DNA of 8,755 bases. Origin: CAYWLI01 sp964519535. Lineage in GTDB: Bacteria; Desulfobacterota; B13-G15; RBG-16-54-18. The notes beneath the pieces are model-generated. The model saw nothing but the letters and a program-made list of their open reading frames with translations, was not told the origin of the DNA and did no database searches. The stretch spans positions 1 through 8,755 of the forward strand of contig CAZFIR010000134.1 in assembly GCA_964519535.1 (NCBI GenBank). Direction: 5' to 3'. Positions 1 through 5,317 of the stretch are shown piece after piece. Position 1 is the first letter of the stretch. Every line of letters begins with the position of its first letter. The position numbers and the translations under genes are program-made.

Positions 1-451
1 GATCGGCTCTCCGCATGAGTGGCAGGGAATCCTGCGCCACGGGGCAAAGACACTCTTTGCCTGGGCCGATGCCACCGTACCCTTGGTCGCCGTGATCACC
101 GGCAAGTCGTACGCCGGTGCCCACTATGCCATGCTTGACAAGAGTATCGGGGCGGACCTTGTCTTCGCCTGGCCAACGGCCAAGATCAATATCGTGGGTG
201 CCGAGACCGCGGCTAGCGTCATCTTCGCCAGAGAAATCAAAGAGTCGGACAATCCGAAGGAGATCGCGAAGCAGCGAATCGAGGAGTACCGAGTCAAGTT
301 CGAGCATCCCTACCAGCCTGCGGAGCGGGGCTATGTGGACGACGTCATCATGCCGCACGATACCCGGAAGTACGTCTGTCATGCCCTCGAGCTGCTGGAG
401 AACAAACAGGTAGCAAGGCCCTGGAGGAAGTACTCGAATATCAACCTCTAG
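1..451 (+). CDS. Acyl-CoA carboxylase, carboxyltransferase subunit (C-terminal part; 5' end outside window)
   Basis: The reading frame is open from base 2 to the TAG at 449-451 and gives about 149 C-terminal residues of a biotin-dependent carboxyltransferase (PccB, MmdA or 12S type). In the cell this subunit moves CO2 between carboxybiotin and an acyl-CoA. Visible family marks are the QGILRHGAKTLFAWADATVP segment at the start, a GAHYAM oxyanion-hole region near bases 113-133, GADLVFAWPTAKINIVGAE, the ERGYVDDVI motif, and a tail (RPWRKYSNINL) like the usual RKHGNIPL ending. The likely substrates are propionyl-CoA or methylmalonyl-CoA, but the residue that often sets acyl-CoA specificity (Asp in propionyl-CoA enzymes, in GGAYDVM) is Tyr here, so the substrate stays open. 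No biotin-carrier or decarboxylase partner lies downstream; any partner would be upstream of the window. The family call is firm and the substrate is inference. Confidence 0.93.
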   Translation, partial: IGSPHEWQGILRHGAKTLFAWADATVPLVAVITGKSYAGAHYAMLDKSIGADLVFAWPTAKINIVGAETAASVIFAREIKESDNPKEIAKQRIEEYRVKFEHPYQPAERGYVDDVIMPHDTRKYVCHALELLENKQVARPWRKYSNINL

Positions 452-482
452 GCCTCTTCAAGATATCAGAAAAGTATCTTAA

Positions 483-514
483 GGGTGGTGCAGGGGATGT
501 GCCTTGTACCACCC
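483..514 (+). terminator. Hairpin after the carboxyltransferase gene, possible terminator
   Basis: GGGTGGTGCA (483-492) pairs with TGTACCACCC (505-514), nine Watson-Crick pairs and one G-U pair around a 12-base loop, 31 bases after the stop codon. A smaller hairpin, AAGATA/TATCTT (460-465 and 475-480), precedes it. No T-run follows, so a classical Rho-independent terminator is not proven. The position fits transcript end or 3' end protection. Confidence 0.4.
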
Positions 515-620
515 ACAAACCACTCCTTAAAAGATCCCTCAAAATTATTAATGCCTCCTGACTGAGGACGTCAAAAACTCAAAGCTGATCGCTGAACCGA
601 TATAAATCCAACGCACAATC

Positions 621-636
621 ATTGTTGACAAACAAT
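621..636. promoter_or_regulatory. Palindrome over the -35 box, candidate operator
   Basis: ATTGTT (621-626) and AACAAT (631-636) form a perfect inverted repeat with a 4-base spacer (GACA). The -35 hexamer at 625-630 sits in the middle of it. A dimeric DNA-binding protein here would block RNA polymerase, so this is a candidate repressor site. The palindrome is seen directly. Its role is inference, and a short AT-rich repeat like this can also occur by chance. Confidence 0.35.
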
Positions 637-654
637 ACGAGTCCATCTTATATT
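625..654 (+). promoter_or_regulatory. Sigma70-type promoter for the orphan membrane-anchored gene
   Basis: A perfect -35 box, TTGACA (625-630), is followed after 18 bases by TATATT (649-654), which matches five of six positions of the -10 consensus. Transcription would start near 661, giving a leader of about 105 bases before the ATG at 767. No other good promoter is seen between 452 and 766. Assigning it to the downstream gene is inference from position. Confidence 0.6.
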
Positions 655-766
655 CCCATATCAAAGGTCATCCTTGCAGGAATAAATCACCATACTGGCG
701 ACATAATGTAGGTTTAGTCATCACAGTAGCCGGTGTTGAAAACTGCCAACAGAAGGTGAGTCATTT

Positions 767-1486
767 ATGAAAAAGCCATCTCTCAAGTTGACCATCATCC
801 TTGTCATCTTTGCCATCTTCGTCATCGGTGTACTGACGTATGTCTCTATACTCGGGGAAAATCACAAGATAGACGGGGTGATCGTAGCTTATTTCAATCA
901 GTTAAAAGATGGCAAATATCTTGAGGCATGCGAGATTTTTTCTTCACGCTTTCAAGGGGAACAGCCGGCAACTGCCGAACACTGTTTGAATTTCAACTTC
1001 CTGCTGGAGTTGGCACTGTTAAAGCACTATGATCTGATCGATCAGAATGACTATACCGTTGAATTAAAGAGAAGTAACTTCTGGATACCTTTTATTAGCG
1101 ACGATTCGGTACGCGTAAGTATTTTACTCACAAAGAAAAGGAACAAAGGAATCTTTGATAAGCAGCCGCGTGACCCAAGCAGAGAGCTCACTCATAATCT
1201 CATCGTAATGGAGCGGCATAAAAGATCATGGGAAATAAGGCAATTCACCATTGCTGATTCTTCCCTTGCGGACGTATATAATGATCTAGAACAGCATATT
1301 GATTTGAATACGTATGTAAAACGAACGCCCGATGGATTTCGATTAAGGAATGTTGAAATTAATTTCAAAACTTTGACACCGATAGACAAACGATTGCTGA
1401 GGTTCAGCCTCTATAAGATACAAAAATCATTAGATCCCTCTTATAACAAGGACACAAGGTCATCTTTCCCACATCCTTCCCTGTAA
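767..1486 (+). CDS. Hypothetical membrane-anchored protein, possible NTF2-like fold
   Basis: This 239-residue protein is not one I recognise. Residues 1-7 are basic (MKKPSLK), residues 8-29 form one hydrophobic helix, and the rest is soluble, so it is probably an N-terminally anchored protein with an extracytoplasmic body. The segment after the anchor (VIVAYFNQLKDGKYLEACEIF) resembles the first helices of NTF2-like/DUF4878 lipoproteins, and SWEIRQFTI near residue 155 looks like a matching late strand; this fold idea is weak. The ATG at 767 is supported by GAAGGTGAG at 752-760, 6 bases upstream. Two 60-base lines of the gene that I counted have 33-37% GC, against 55% in a sampled line of the following - strand gene. 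It stands alone behind its own promoter, so context gives no function. The composition suggests it may be acquired. Confidence 0.72.
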   Translation: MKKPSLKLTIILVIFAIFVIGVLTYVSILGENHKIDGVIVAYFNQLKDGKYLEACEIFSSRFQGEQPATAEHCLNFNFLLELALLKHYDLIDQNDYTVELKRSNFWIPFISDDSVRVSILLTKKRNKGIFDKQPRDPSRELTHNLIVMERHKRSWEIRQFTIADSSLADVYNDLEQHIDLNTYVKRTPDGFRLRNVEINFKTLTPIDKRLLRFSLYKIQKSLDPSYNKDTRSSFPHPSL

Positions 1487-1494
1487 TCTTTACG

Positions 1495-1515
1495 GGCACT
1501 CGCTCTTCTTGTGCC
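1495..1515. terminator. Weak hairpin between convergent genes
   Basis: GGCAC (1495-1499) pairs with GTGCC (1511-1515) around an 11-base loop, in the 58 bases between the orphan gene and the convergent homocysteine-biosynthesis gene. It could serve both strands, but the stem has only five pairs and neither side has a T-run, so terminator function is doubtful. Confidence 0.22.
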
Positions 1516-1544
1516 AGACTTACAACGGTCGCCGGGCAGGGACG

Positions 1545-2711
1545 CTAAATCGGCAAAGTCTTCTGAGGCTCCCCCAGGGTAAACTGTCCTTTCTGAATCC
1601 ACTCCTTGAGGATGACGGCAATTTCGCCAGCCTTGCGGTAACTTGATAACGGTACCGTGGGCACCTCTTTTCCGTTAAAGACCACCCGTCCGCTCTTGAG
1701 TTCTTTATAGCTCACCTCCCCATAGCTCTTGCTGACACCCTGGGGGTAATCCTTCCCAAAATCAACGATCTGCGTGTAGATATCCTCATCCTTCACGCCG
1801 ACAAAGCGGACCATCTCCTCGTCGAGGATCGGGATGGGGATCCCGATACCCACGATCAAGGTGGTGCCGTATCCCTGAATACTTCCCCCTCTCAACCACT
1901 CAGGCTTCATTCCCTTAAGATCCCCCACCACTGCGATGGTCCCCGCCGGACCCTTCACTACCCCGTTGGTGCCTCGGGGCACCTGGGGATTGTGCTGGGT
2001 CCCGTGCCAGACTACAAAGCCTTCCCCTCCTCCCAAAAAAATCTTGGTCCCCACTCCGATGGTACGGTAATAGGGATCGTTGAGTAGGGGGCTCAACTGC
2101 CCGGCGCTACAGTAATTGATGTTGCCTCCCTGGGGCTTCAGGGTCCCCATATAGGTATAGATCACCTTGTCCGAGAAGTTGATGGCGCAACTGTAGTTCT
2201 GATAGGCATTGCGGGGGTTAAAAAGAAAGGCACTCACCAAATCATGCAACGTGACCCCCTTCTCTACCCGCCTGTTGGGATAACAATCGGTCCCGTATCC
2301 CTCCACCACCAACGCTATTTCTTTCCCTGCTACCAGGTCATGGATGACATGCCCCCCCCCGTACTCAAAGCTCCCCGGATAGACCTTGTTGAGGGGATCA
2401 TCCTCGGCAGGGTTGGTGGCCCCGATGTAGAGATCCACGGCCCCCAGCCCTGCATAGGCGGGCACGTTGTTCAACCAAGCTCGATGACTCTTGATCTTGG
2501 GTGCAGTATGGCCAAAGTTTACAACGGCCCCCGAGGAGCACATGGGGGCAAAGGTCCCGGTGGTCACCACATCCACCTCTTTGGCCGCCTGCTGAATCCC
2601 CTTTGCCGCTACGACGTCTATGATCTCCGCGGCCGTCACCACAACGGCCTTACCCGTGCGGATGCGCTCGTTTATCTCATCATAGGTCTTGTGTACTGTA
2701 GCGCGACCCAT
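1545..2711 (-). CDS. Homocysteine biosynthesis protein, DUF39/HcyBio family (aspartate-semialdehyde sulfur incorporation)
   Basis: This 388-residue protein matches the DUF39 (HcyBio) family throughout. Members in methanogens and in Desulfovibrio are known to be needed for making homocysteine by direct sulfur insertion at the level of aspartate semialdehyde, without O-acyl-homoserine. Family-like stretches include TTGTFAPMCSSGAVVNFGH (about residues 50-68), the glycine-rich GGGHVIHDLVAGKE, GYGTDCYPNR (about 138-147), GGNINYCSAGQLSPL and FLGGGEGFVVWHGTQHNP. Cysteines lie at residues 58, 143, 175 and 201; Cys58 and Cys143 sit in the two best conserved motifs and are the likely persulfide carriers (inference). 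The ATG at 2709-2711 has GGGAG 7 bases upstream (+ strand 2719-2723). The C-terminus ends without the CBS domains found in archaeal forms, and no NIL-ferredoxin partner gene is adjacent. The protein is probably cytoplasmic. Confidence 0.9.
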   Translation of the reverse strand: MGRATVHKTYDEINERIRTGKAVVVTAAEIIDVVAAKGIQQAAKEVDVVTTGTFAPMCSSGAVVNFGHTAPKIKSHRAWLNNVPAYAGLGAVDLYIGATNPAEDDPLNKVYPGSFEYGGGHVIHDLVAGKEIALVVEGYGTDCYPNRRVEKGVTLHDLVSAFLFNPRNAYQNYSCAINFSDKVIYTYMGTLKPQGGNINYCSAGQLSPLLNDPYYRTIGVGTKIFLGGGEGFVVWHGTQHNPQVPRGTNGVVKGPAGTIAVVGDLKGMKPEWLRGGSIQGYGTTLIVGIGIPIPILDEEMVRFVGVKDEDIYTQIVDFGKDYPQGVSKSYGEVSYKELKSGRVVFNGKEVPTVPLSSYRKAGEIAVILKEWIQKGQFTLGEPQKTLPI

Positions 2712-3031
2712 CCAAAAACTCCCGGGAAAAAGATGGGACCATCATAAACTCACGCCGGCACCCCGTCAAGGGGCAGTGTGGCAAGATCACCGCTGCCGTG
2801 AGAGACCGATCAGGGGGGCTTCACCCCCTTCTCATGACGCCCCTGAGGAGCACAGCAACAATGGTAACGTGACAGGTAAGACCACACCTCCCCGTGTGAG
2901 GAGAAGGAAGCCCAAATGATTCGATGAAAAAAGAGATGAATGTATCCGGTTTTCCTCTTGACTTCATCCCGTGTAACGTGTAAAAACAAGATGTAACTTT
3001 TGCGTATAATCAGGTGCATTTGGAGGAGGCA
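2712..3031. other. Divergent intergenic region with stacked hairpins
   Basis: About 320 bases separate the homocysteine-biosynthesis gene (- strand) from the lytic transglycosylase gene (+ strand), and I see no credible gene inside. The half near the - strand gene is dense in inverted repeats: CCCC/GGGG (2761-2773), GGCAG/CTGCC with an inner GTG/CAC (2772-2797), AGGGGG/CCCCCT (2812-2829) competing with TCAGGGG/CCCCTGA (2810-2846), and CACAC/GTGTG (2883-2898). The half near the + strand gene is AT-richer and holds its -10 box. The arrangement could be a structured leader for the - strand gene. It does not match any riboswitch that I can recognise. Confidence 0.45.
2972..3010 (+). promoter_or_regulatory. 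Promoter region of the lytic transglycosylase-pgsA pair
   Basis: A perfect -10 hexamer, TATAAT, lies at 3005-3010, so transcription should start near 3017, about 15 bases before the preferred GTG start. No good -35 box is present at the right distance. Instead three near-copies of TGTAAC/TGTAAA occur at 2972, 2979 and 2992, which might be activator sites. The -10 is clear, while the activator idea is speculation. Confidence 0.45.
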
Positions 3032-3034
3032 GTG
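3022..3034 (+). promoter_or_regulatory. Ribosome binding site deciding the GTG 3032 start
   Basis: GGAGGAGG (3022-3029) lies directly before GTG 3032-3034. The GGAGG core at 3022-3026 has the best spacing, 5 bases. This site rules in GTG 3032 over GTG 3014 and over ATG 3050, which would be 20 bases away. Confidence 0.7.
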
Positions 3035-3646
3035 CGTTTTACCACCCTGATGGTGATAATTATTGTCTCAACAATGGTGCATTCTCCTGCCCTGGCCGAT
3101 ATCTTCCTCTACGTCGACAAGAAGGGAGTGATGCACTTCTCCAATGTCCCCTCGAACAATCGTTACCGCGTCTACATGAAAGAGGACTCCAGCTCCCCCG
3201 TACAGGCATTAAAAAGTTCCAAACCCGACACCGATAAATACGATCACCTCATCGCTGAATCCTGCCGCCTGCATGGGGTCGACTTTGCCCTGGTAAAGGC
3301 GGTCATCAAGGCCGAGTCATGCTTTGATCCCTATGCCATCTCGTCCAAGGGGGCAGAGGGTTTGATGCAACTCATGCCGGAGACCTCAAAAAGACTCAAC
3401 GTTTCCAATCCCTTCGATCCCCGGGAGAATATCAGGGGCGGGGTAAAGTATTTGAAATATCTACTGGGACGTTTTAATTACGACCTAAGGCTTTCCCTGG
3501 CCGCCTATAACGCCGGGGAGACCACCGTCGCTCAAATCAACGGTGTCCCCAACTACCGAGAAACGAAGAACTATGTCGCTGAAGTCTTAAGATATCACAA
3601 GGAATATCAAAAGAAATCACCGACGAAAAAATTGGCAACACGATGA
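3032..3646 (+). CDS. Secreted lytic murein transglycosylase (DUF4124 + SLT domains)
   Basis: This periplasmic enzyme should cleave the MurNAc-GlcNAc bond of peptidoglycan and leave 1,6-anhydro-MurNAc. I choose GTG 3032 (204 residues) because GGAGG (3022-3026) lies 5 bases upstream and a TATAAT ends at 3010; the in-frame GTG at 3014 has no ribosome site and would sit at or before the transcript start. The start gives a signal peptide, MRFTTLMVIIIVSTMVHSPALA, cut before Asp23. Residues 23-50 are a DUF4124 domain (DIFLYVDKKGVMHFSNVP). The SLT domain covers about residues 70-190, with catalytic Glu95 in AESCFDP, then GLMQLMP (110-116), AAYNAG (157-162) and VPNYRETKNYV (172-182). All key motifs are present. 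Its TGA stop overlaps the ATG of pgsA, so the two are co-translated. Confidence 0.9.
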   Translation: MRFTTLMVIIIVSTMVHSPALADIFLYVDKKGVMHFSNVPSNNRYRVYMKEDSSSPVQALKSSKPDTDKYDHLIAESCRLHGVDFALVKAVIKAESCFDPYAISSKGAEGLMQLMPETSKRLNVSNPFDPRENIRGGVKYLKYLLGRFNYDLRLSLAAYNAGETTVAQINGVPNYRETKNYVAEVLRYHKEYQKKSPTKKLATR

Positions 3647-4200
3647 GTGGCCGTCAGGTGAGCTTCTGGAACCTATCCAACAAACTCACCCTCTTCCGCA
3701 TAGGTGCCATACCCCTCATCGCCATCTTGCTCATCTTTTTCCCCGAAAGATGGCCGAGTTTCGCCGCCGCAGTCATCTTTCTGCTGGCCGCCATCAGTGA
3801 TGCACTGGATGGGTACTGGGCCCGTCGCAGGAACACGGTAAGCAATGTCGGAAAACTCCTTGACCCCCTGGCCGATAAGCTCCTGGTCTGCACCGCCCTC
3901 ATCTTGTTGATCCCGCTGGGACGGGTGGACGCGTGGATCGTAGCCGTGATCATCGGCAGGGAGATGGCGGTGACCACCCTCAGGGGGATGGCCGGGGCCA
4001 AAGGGGTGATTATCGCGGCCAGCTGGCTCGGCAAGAAGAAGGCCCTCACACAACTAATCGCCACCAATATCCTCATCCTCCACTATCGCTATTTCTTCAT
4101 CGACGCCCATTGGCTCGGGTCGATCCTGATCTGGGTCGCCCTTGCGATGACTATCTGGTCTGGGGTCGATTATTTCGTCCGCTATCTCAAGAATGCCTAG
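3643..4200 (+). CDS. pgsA: CDP-diacylglycerol--glycerol-3-phosphate 3-phosphatidyltransferase
   Basis: This integral membrane enzyme makes phosphatidylglycerol phosphate from CDP-diacylglycerol and glycerol 3-phosphate, the committed step to phosphatidylglycerol and cardiolipin. The 185-residue protein has the usual family length. The complete CDP-alcohol phosphotransferase signature is visible: Asp53, Asp56, Gly57, Ala60, Arg61, Gly70, Asp74 and Asp78 with the canonical spacing (SDALDGYWAR, then GKLLDPLADK). The N-terminal NLSNKLTLFRI segment (about residues 10-20) is also typical of PgsA. Hydrophobic segments occur at about 22-34, 40-52, 78-92, 95-105, 130-142 and 155-170. The start overlaps the previous stop as ATGA and lacks a strong ribosome site of its own, so translation is probably coupled to the lytic transglycosylase. 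The TAG stop overlaps the stop of a permease relic on the other strand. Confidence 0.92.
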   Translation: MSGRQVSFWNLSNKLTLFRIGAIPLIAILLIFFPERWPSFAAAVIFLLAAISDALDGYWARRRNTVSNVGKLLDPLADKLLVCTALILLIPLGRVDAWIVAVIIGREMAVTTLRGMAGAKGVIIAASWLGKKKALTQLIATNILILHYRYFFIDAHWLGSILIWVALAMTIWSGVDYFVRYLKNA

Positions 4201-4310
4201 GGTTTGATCTTAGGGTCCACGGCGACCCGCGCCCCTTCCCCCAGGAGGGTATATCCGAGTACCGTGATCCAGATGGCCCATCCAGGGTAGGGTGAGCGTC
4301 CGGCCTGCGT
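4197..4310 (-). pseudogene. Relic of a second DppC/OppC-type permease (C-terminal end only)
   Basis: The - strand frame ending in TAG at 4199-4197 reads YPGWAIWITVLG, YTLLGEGARV and AVDPKIKP before the stop. This is the standard last membrane helix and tail of DppC/OppC permeases (PGxAIxxTVLxxNLLGEGLRDxLDPKL). Recognisable similarity covers about + strand 4197-4289. Upstream of that the frame stays open but no longer resembles a permease, and about 32 bases further on it meets the 3' end of dppF. The rest of the gene, including the EAA loop, is missing. Compared with the intact DppC of this operon, roughly half of the 29 or so aligned residues agree by eye, so this is a diverged paralogue and not a fresh duplicate. 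It probably marks a deletion or operon rearrangement. A chance match is unlikely given the long ordered agreement and the matching stop position. Confidence 0.7.
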
Positions 4311-4324
4311 AGTGTTGTCTTTAT

Positions 4325-5317
4325 CTAGTACCCCGCTACCTTCCAACAGCGCACTACGTGCTCCTCACTTACCGTGTATATACTGATCTCCTCTTTTCGG
4401 CACCGATCTTCAACAAGGGGACATCTCCCCTGAAACTTACAACCCGGAGGCGGGTTAAAGGGGCTCGGGACATCACCGACAAGGGATGGCAGTGTGTGCC
4501 TGTCATCCGGTTCGGGGGGCGGTATGGCTGAAAGTAAGGCTAGGGTATAGGGATGAAGGGGGTTATCATAAAACACCTCCGCTGGTGCGTACTCCATAAT
4601 ATGGCCCAGGTACATCACCGCAACCGTATCACTGAGGTAGCCGACCACATTAAGGTCATGCGAGATAAAGAGGTAGCTTAACCCTAAGGTGCTTTGCAAC
4701 TCCTTAAGGAGATTGATGATCTGGGATTGTATGGATACATCAAGTGCCGAGACGGGCTCATCACATATTATTAAAGAAGGATTAACGCCCATGGCGCGGG
4801 CAACGCCTATCCTCTGTCGCTGGCCTCCGCTGAACTGATGAGGATAGAAAGCAGCTGCGTCTGGCCCTATCCCTACCATCTCCAAAAGATGAGCCACCTG
4901 CTTTTTTCGTTCACCATGTCCTTTCATACCCACCGTGCGTAGCCCTTCTTCAATGGATTGGCCGACGGTCATGCGGGGATTGAGAGAACCGTATGGGTCC
5001 TGAAAGATAATCTGCATCTCTTTCCGCAACGGCTTCATTGCCTCATCGGAAATGCCGCTGATATCTTGACCTCGATACATGATCTTCCCCTCATCAGGTT
5101 CCAGAAGTTTCAGGATGAGCCGTCCGATTGTCGACTTGCCGCACCCGCTCTCACCCACAAGGCCCAGGGTCTTACCCTGATGGATTGTCAAGTCCACCCC
5201 ATCGACGGCCTTGATCCACCCGATAACACCCTGAAAGAAACCCCTTCGCACGGGGAAGTACTTTTTTAACCCTTCAACCGTGAGTATGGTATCGTTAGAT
5301 GACCTATGCTTTTTCAT
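4325..5317 (-). CDS. dppF: Oligopeptide/dipeptide ABC transporter, ATP-binding subunit (DppF/OppF type)
   Basis: This 330-residue cytoplasmic ATPase is one of the two motors of the peptide importer. It shows Walker A GESGCGKST (55-63), Q-loop Gln106 in IIFQDP, signature SGGQ (163-166), Walker B LIICDEP (182-188) with Glu187, and the switch His220 in LFISHDL. The C-terminal oligo_HPY extension begins near NPLHPYT (252-258). Cys293, 299, 306 and 324 are spaced C-x5-C-x6-C-x17-C, the pattern that in studied Dpp ATPases holds a 4Fe-4S cluster. The start ATG (5315-5317) overlaps the end of dppD by 14 bases, and no clear ribosome site precedes it, so translation is probably coupled. The PVRRGFF stretch near residue 25 and the gene's place last in the operon favour DppF/OppF over DppD. 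The true substrate is unproven. Confidence 0.92.
   Translation of the reverse strand: MKKHRSSNDTILTVEGLKKYFPVRRGFFQGVIGWIKAVDGVDLTIHQGKTLGLVGESGCGKSTIGRLILKLLEPDEGKIMYRGQDISGISDEAMKPLRKEMQIIFQDPYGSLNPRMTVGQSIEEGLRTVGMKGHGERKKQVAHLLEMVGIGPDAAAFYPHQFSGGQRQRIGVARAMGVNPSLIICDEPVSALDVSIQSQIINLLKELQSTLGLSYLFISHDLNVVGYLSDTVAVMYLGHIMEYAPAEVFYDNPLHPYTLALLSAIPPPEPDDRHTLPSLVGDVPSPFNPPPGCKFQGRCPLVEDRCRKEEISIYTVSEEHVVRCWKVAGY

Larger units (their letters stand above)
452..766. other. 315-base non-coding stretch between the carboxyltransferase and the orphan gene
   Basis: I see no plausible coding frame, tRNA or mobile-element end here. The left part holds two hairpins (460-480 and 483-514). The right part holds a promoter (625-654), a palindrome (621-636) and a roughly 105-base untranslated leader before the ATG at 767. 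The base composition becomes noticeably AT-rich from about 520 onward, matching the gene that follows rather than the one before. Confidence 0.6.

Noticed and set aside
2244..2747. Open frame of 167 codons on the + strand, opposite the homocysteine-biosynthesis gene
   Set aside because: It lies antisense to a confident DUF39 gene, its protein has no recognisable features, and it appears to be a by-product of that gene's codon bias.
2840..2900. Possible SAH riboswitch on the + strand (GAGGAGC...GCAAC) or SAM-I riboswitch on the - strand
   Set aside because: Only a short primary-sequence likeness exists. The pairing segments that an SAH riboswitch needs are missing, and the - strand lacks the SAM-I core, so I do not call a known class.
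2689..2919. Open frame of 76 codons (+) and an overlapping 69-codon frame (-, 2810-3019) in the divergent region
   Set aside because: The peptides are low-complexity or proline- and arginine-rich without family resemblance, and neither has a convincing ribosome site.
3014..3016. GTG at 3014 as start of the lytic transglycosylase
   Set aside because: It lacks a ribosome site, adds six acidic and aliphatic residues before the signal peptide, and lies at or before the transcript start expected from TATAAT at 3005-3010.
4213..4228. GGGTC/GACCC hairpin as terminator between pgsA and the dpp operon
   Set aside because: The stem has five pairs with no T-run, and it falls within the coding remnant of the permease relic, so it is more simply explained as relic sequence.
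3654..4295. Several open frames on both strands overlapping pgsA (for example 3654-4076 - and 3933-4295 +)
   Set aside because: They are alternate-frame shadows of a complete, motif-bearing PgsA; the proteins have odd His-, Asp- and Arg-rich composition.
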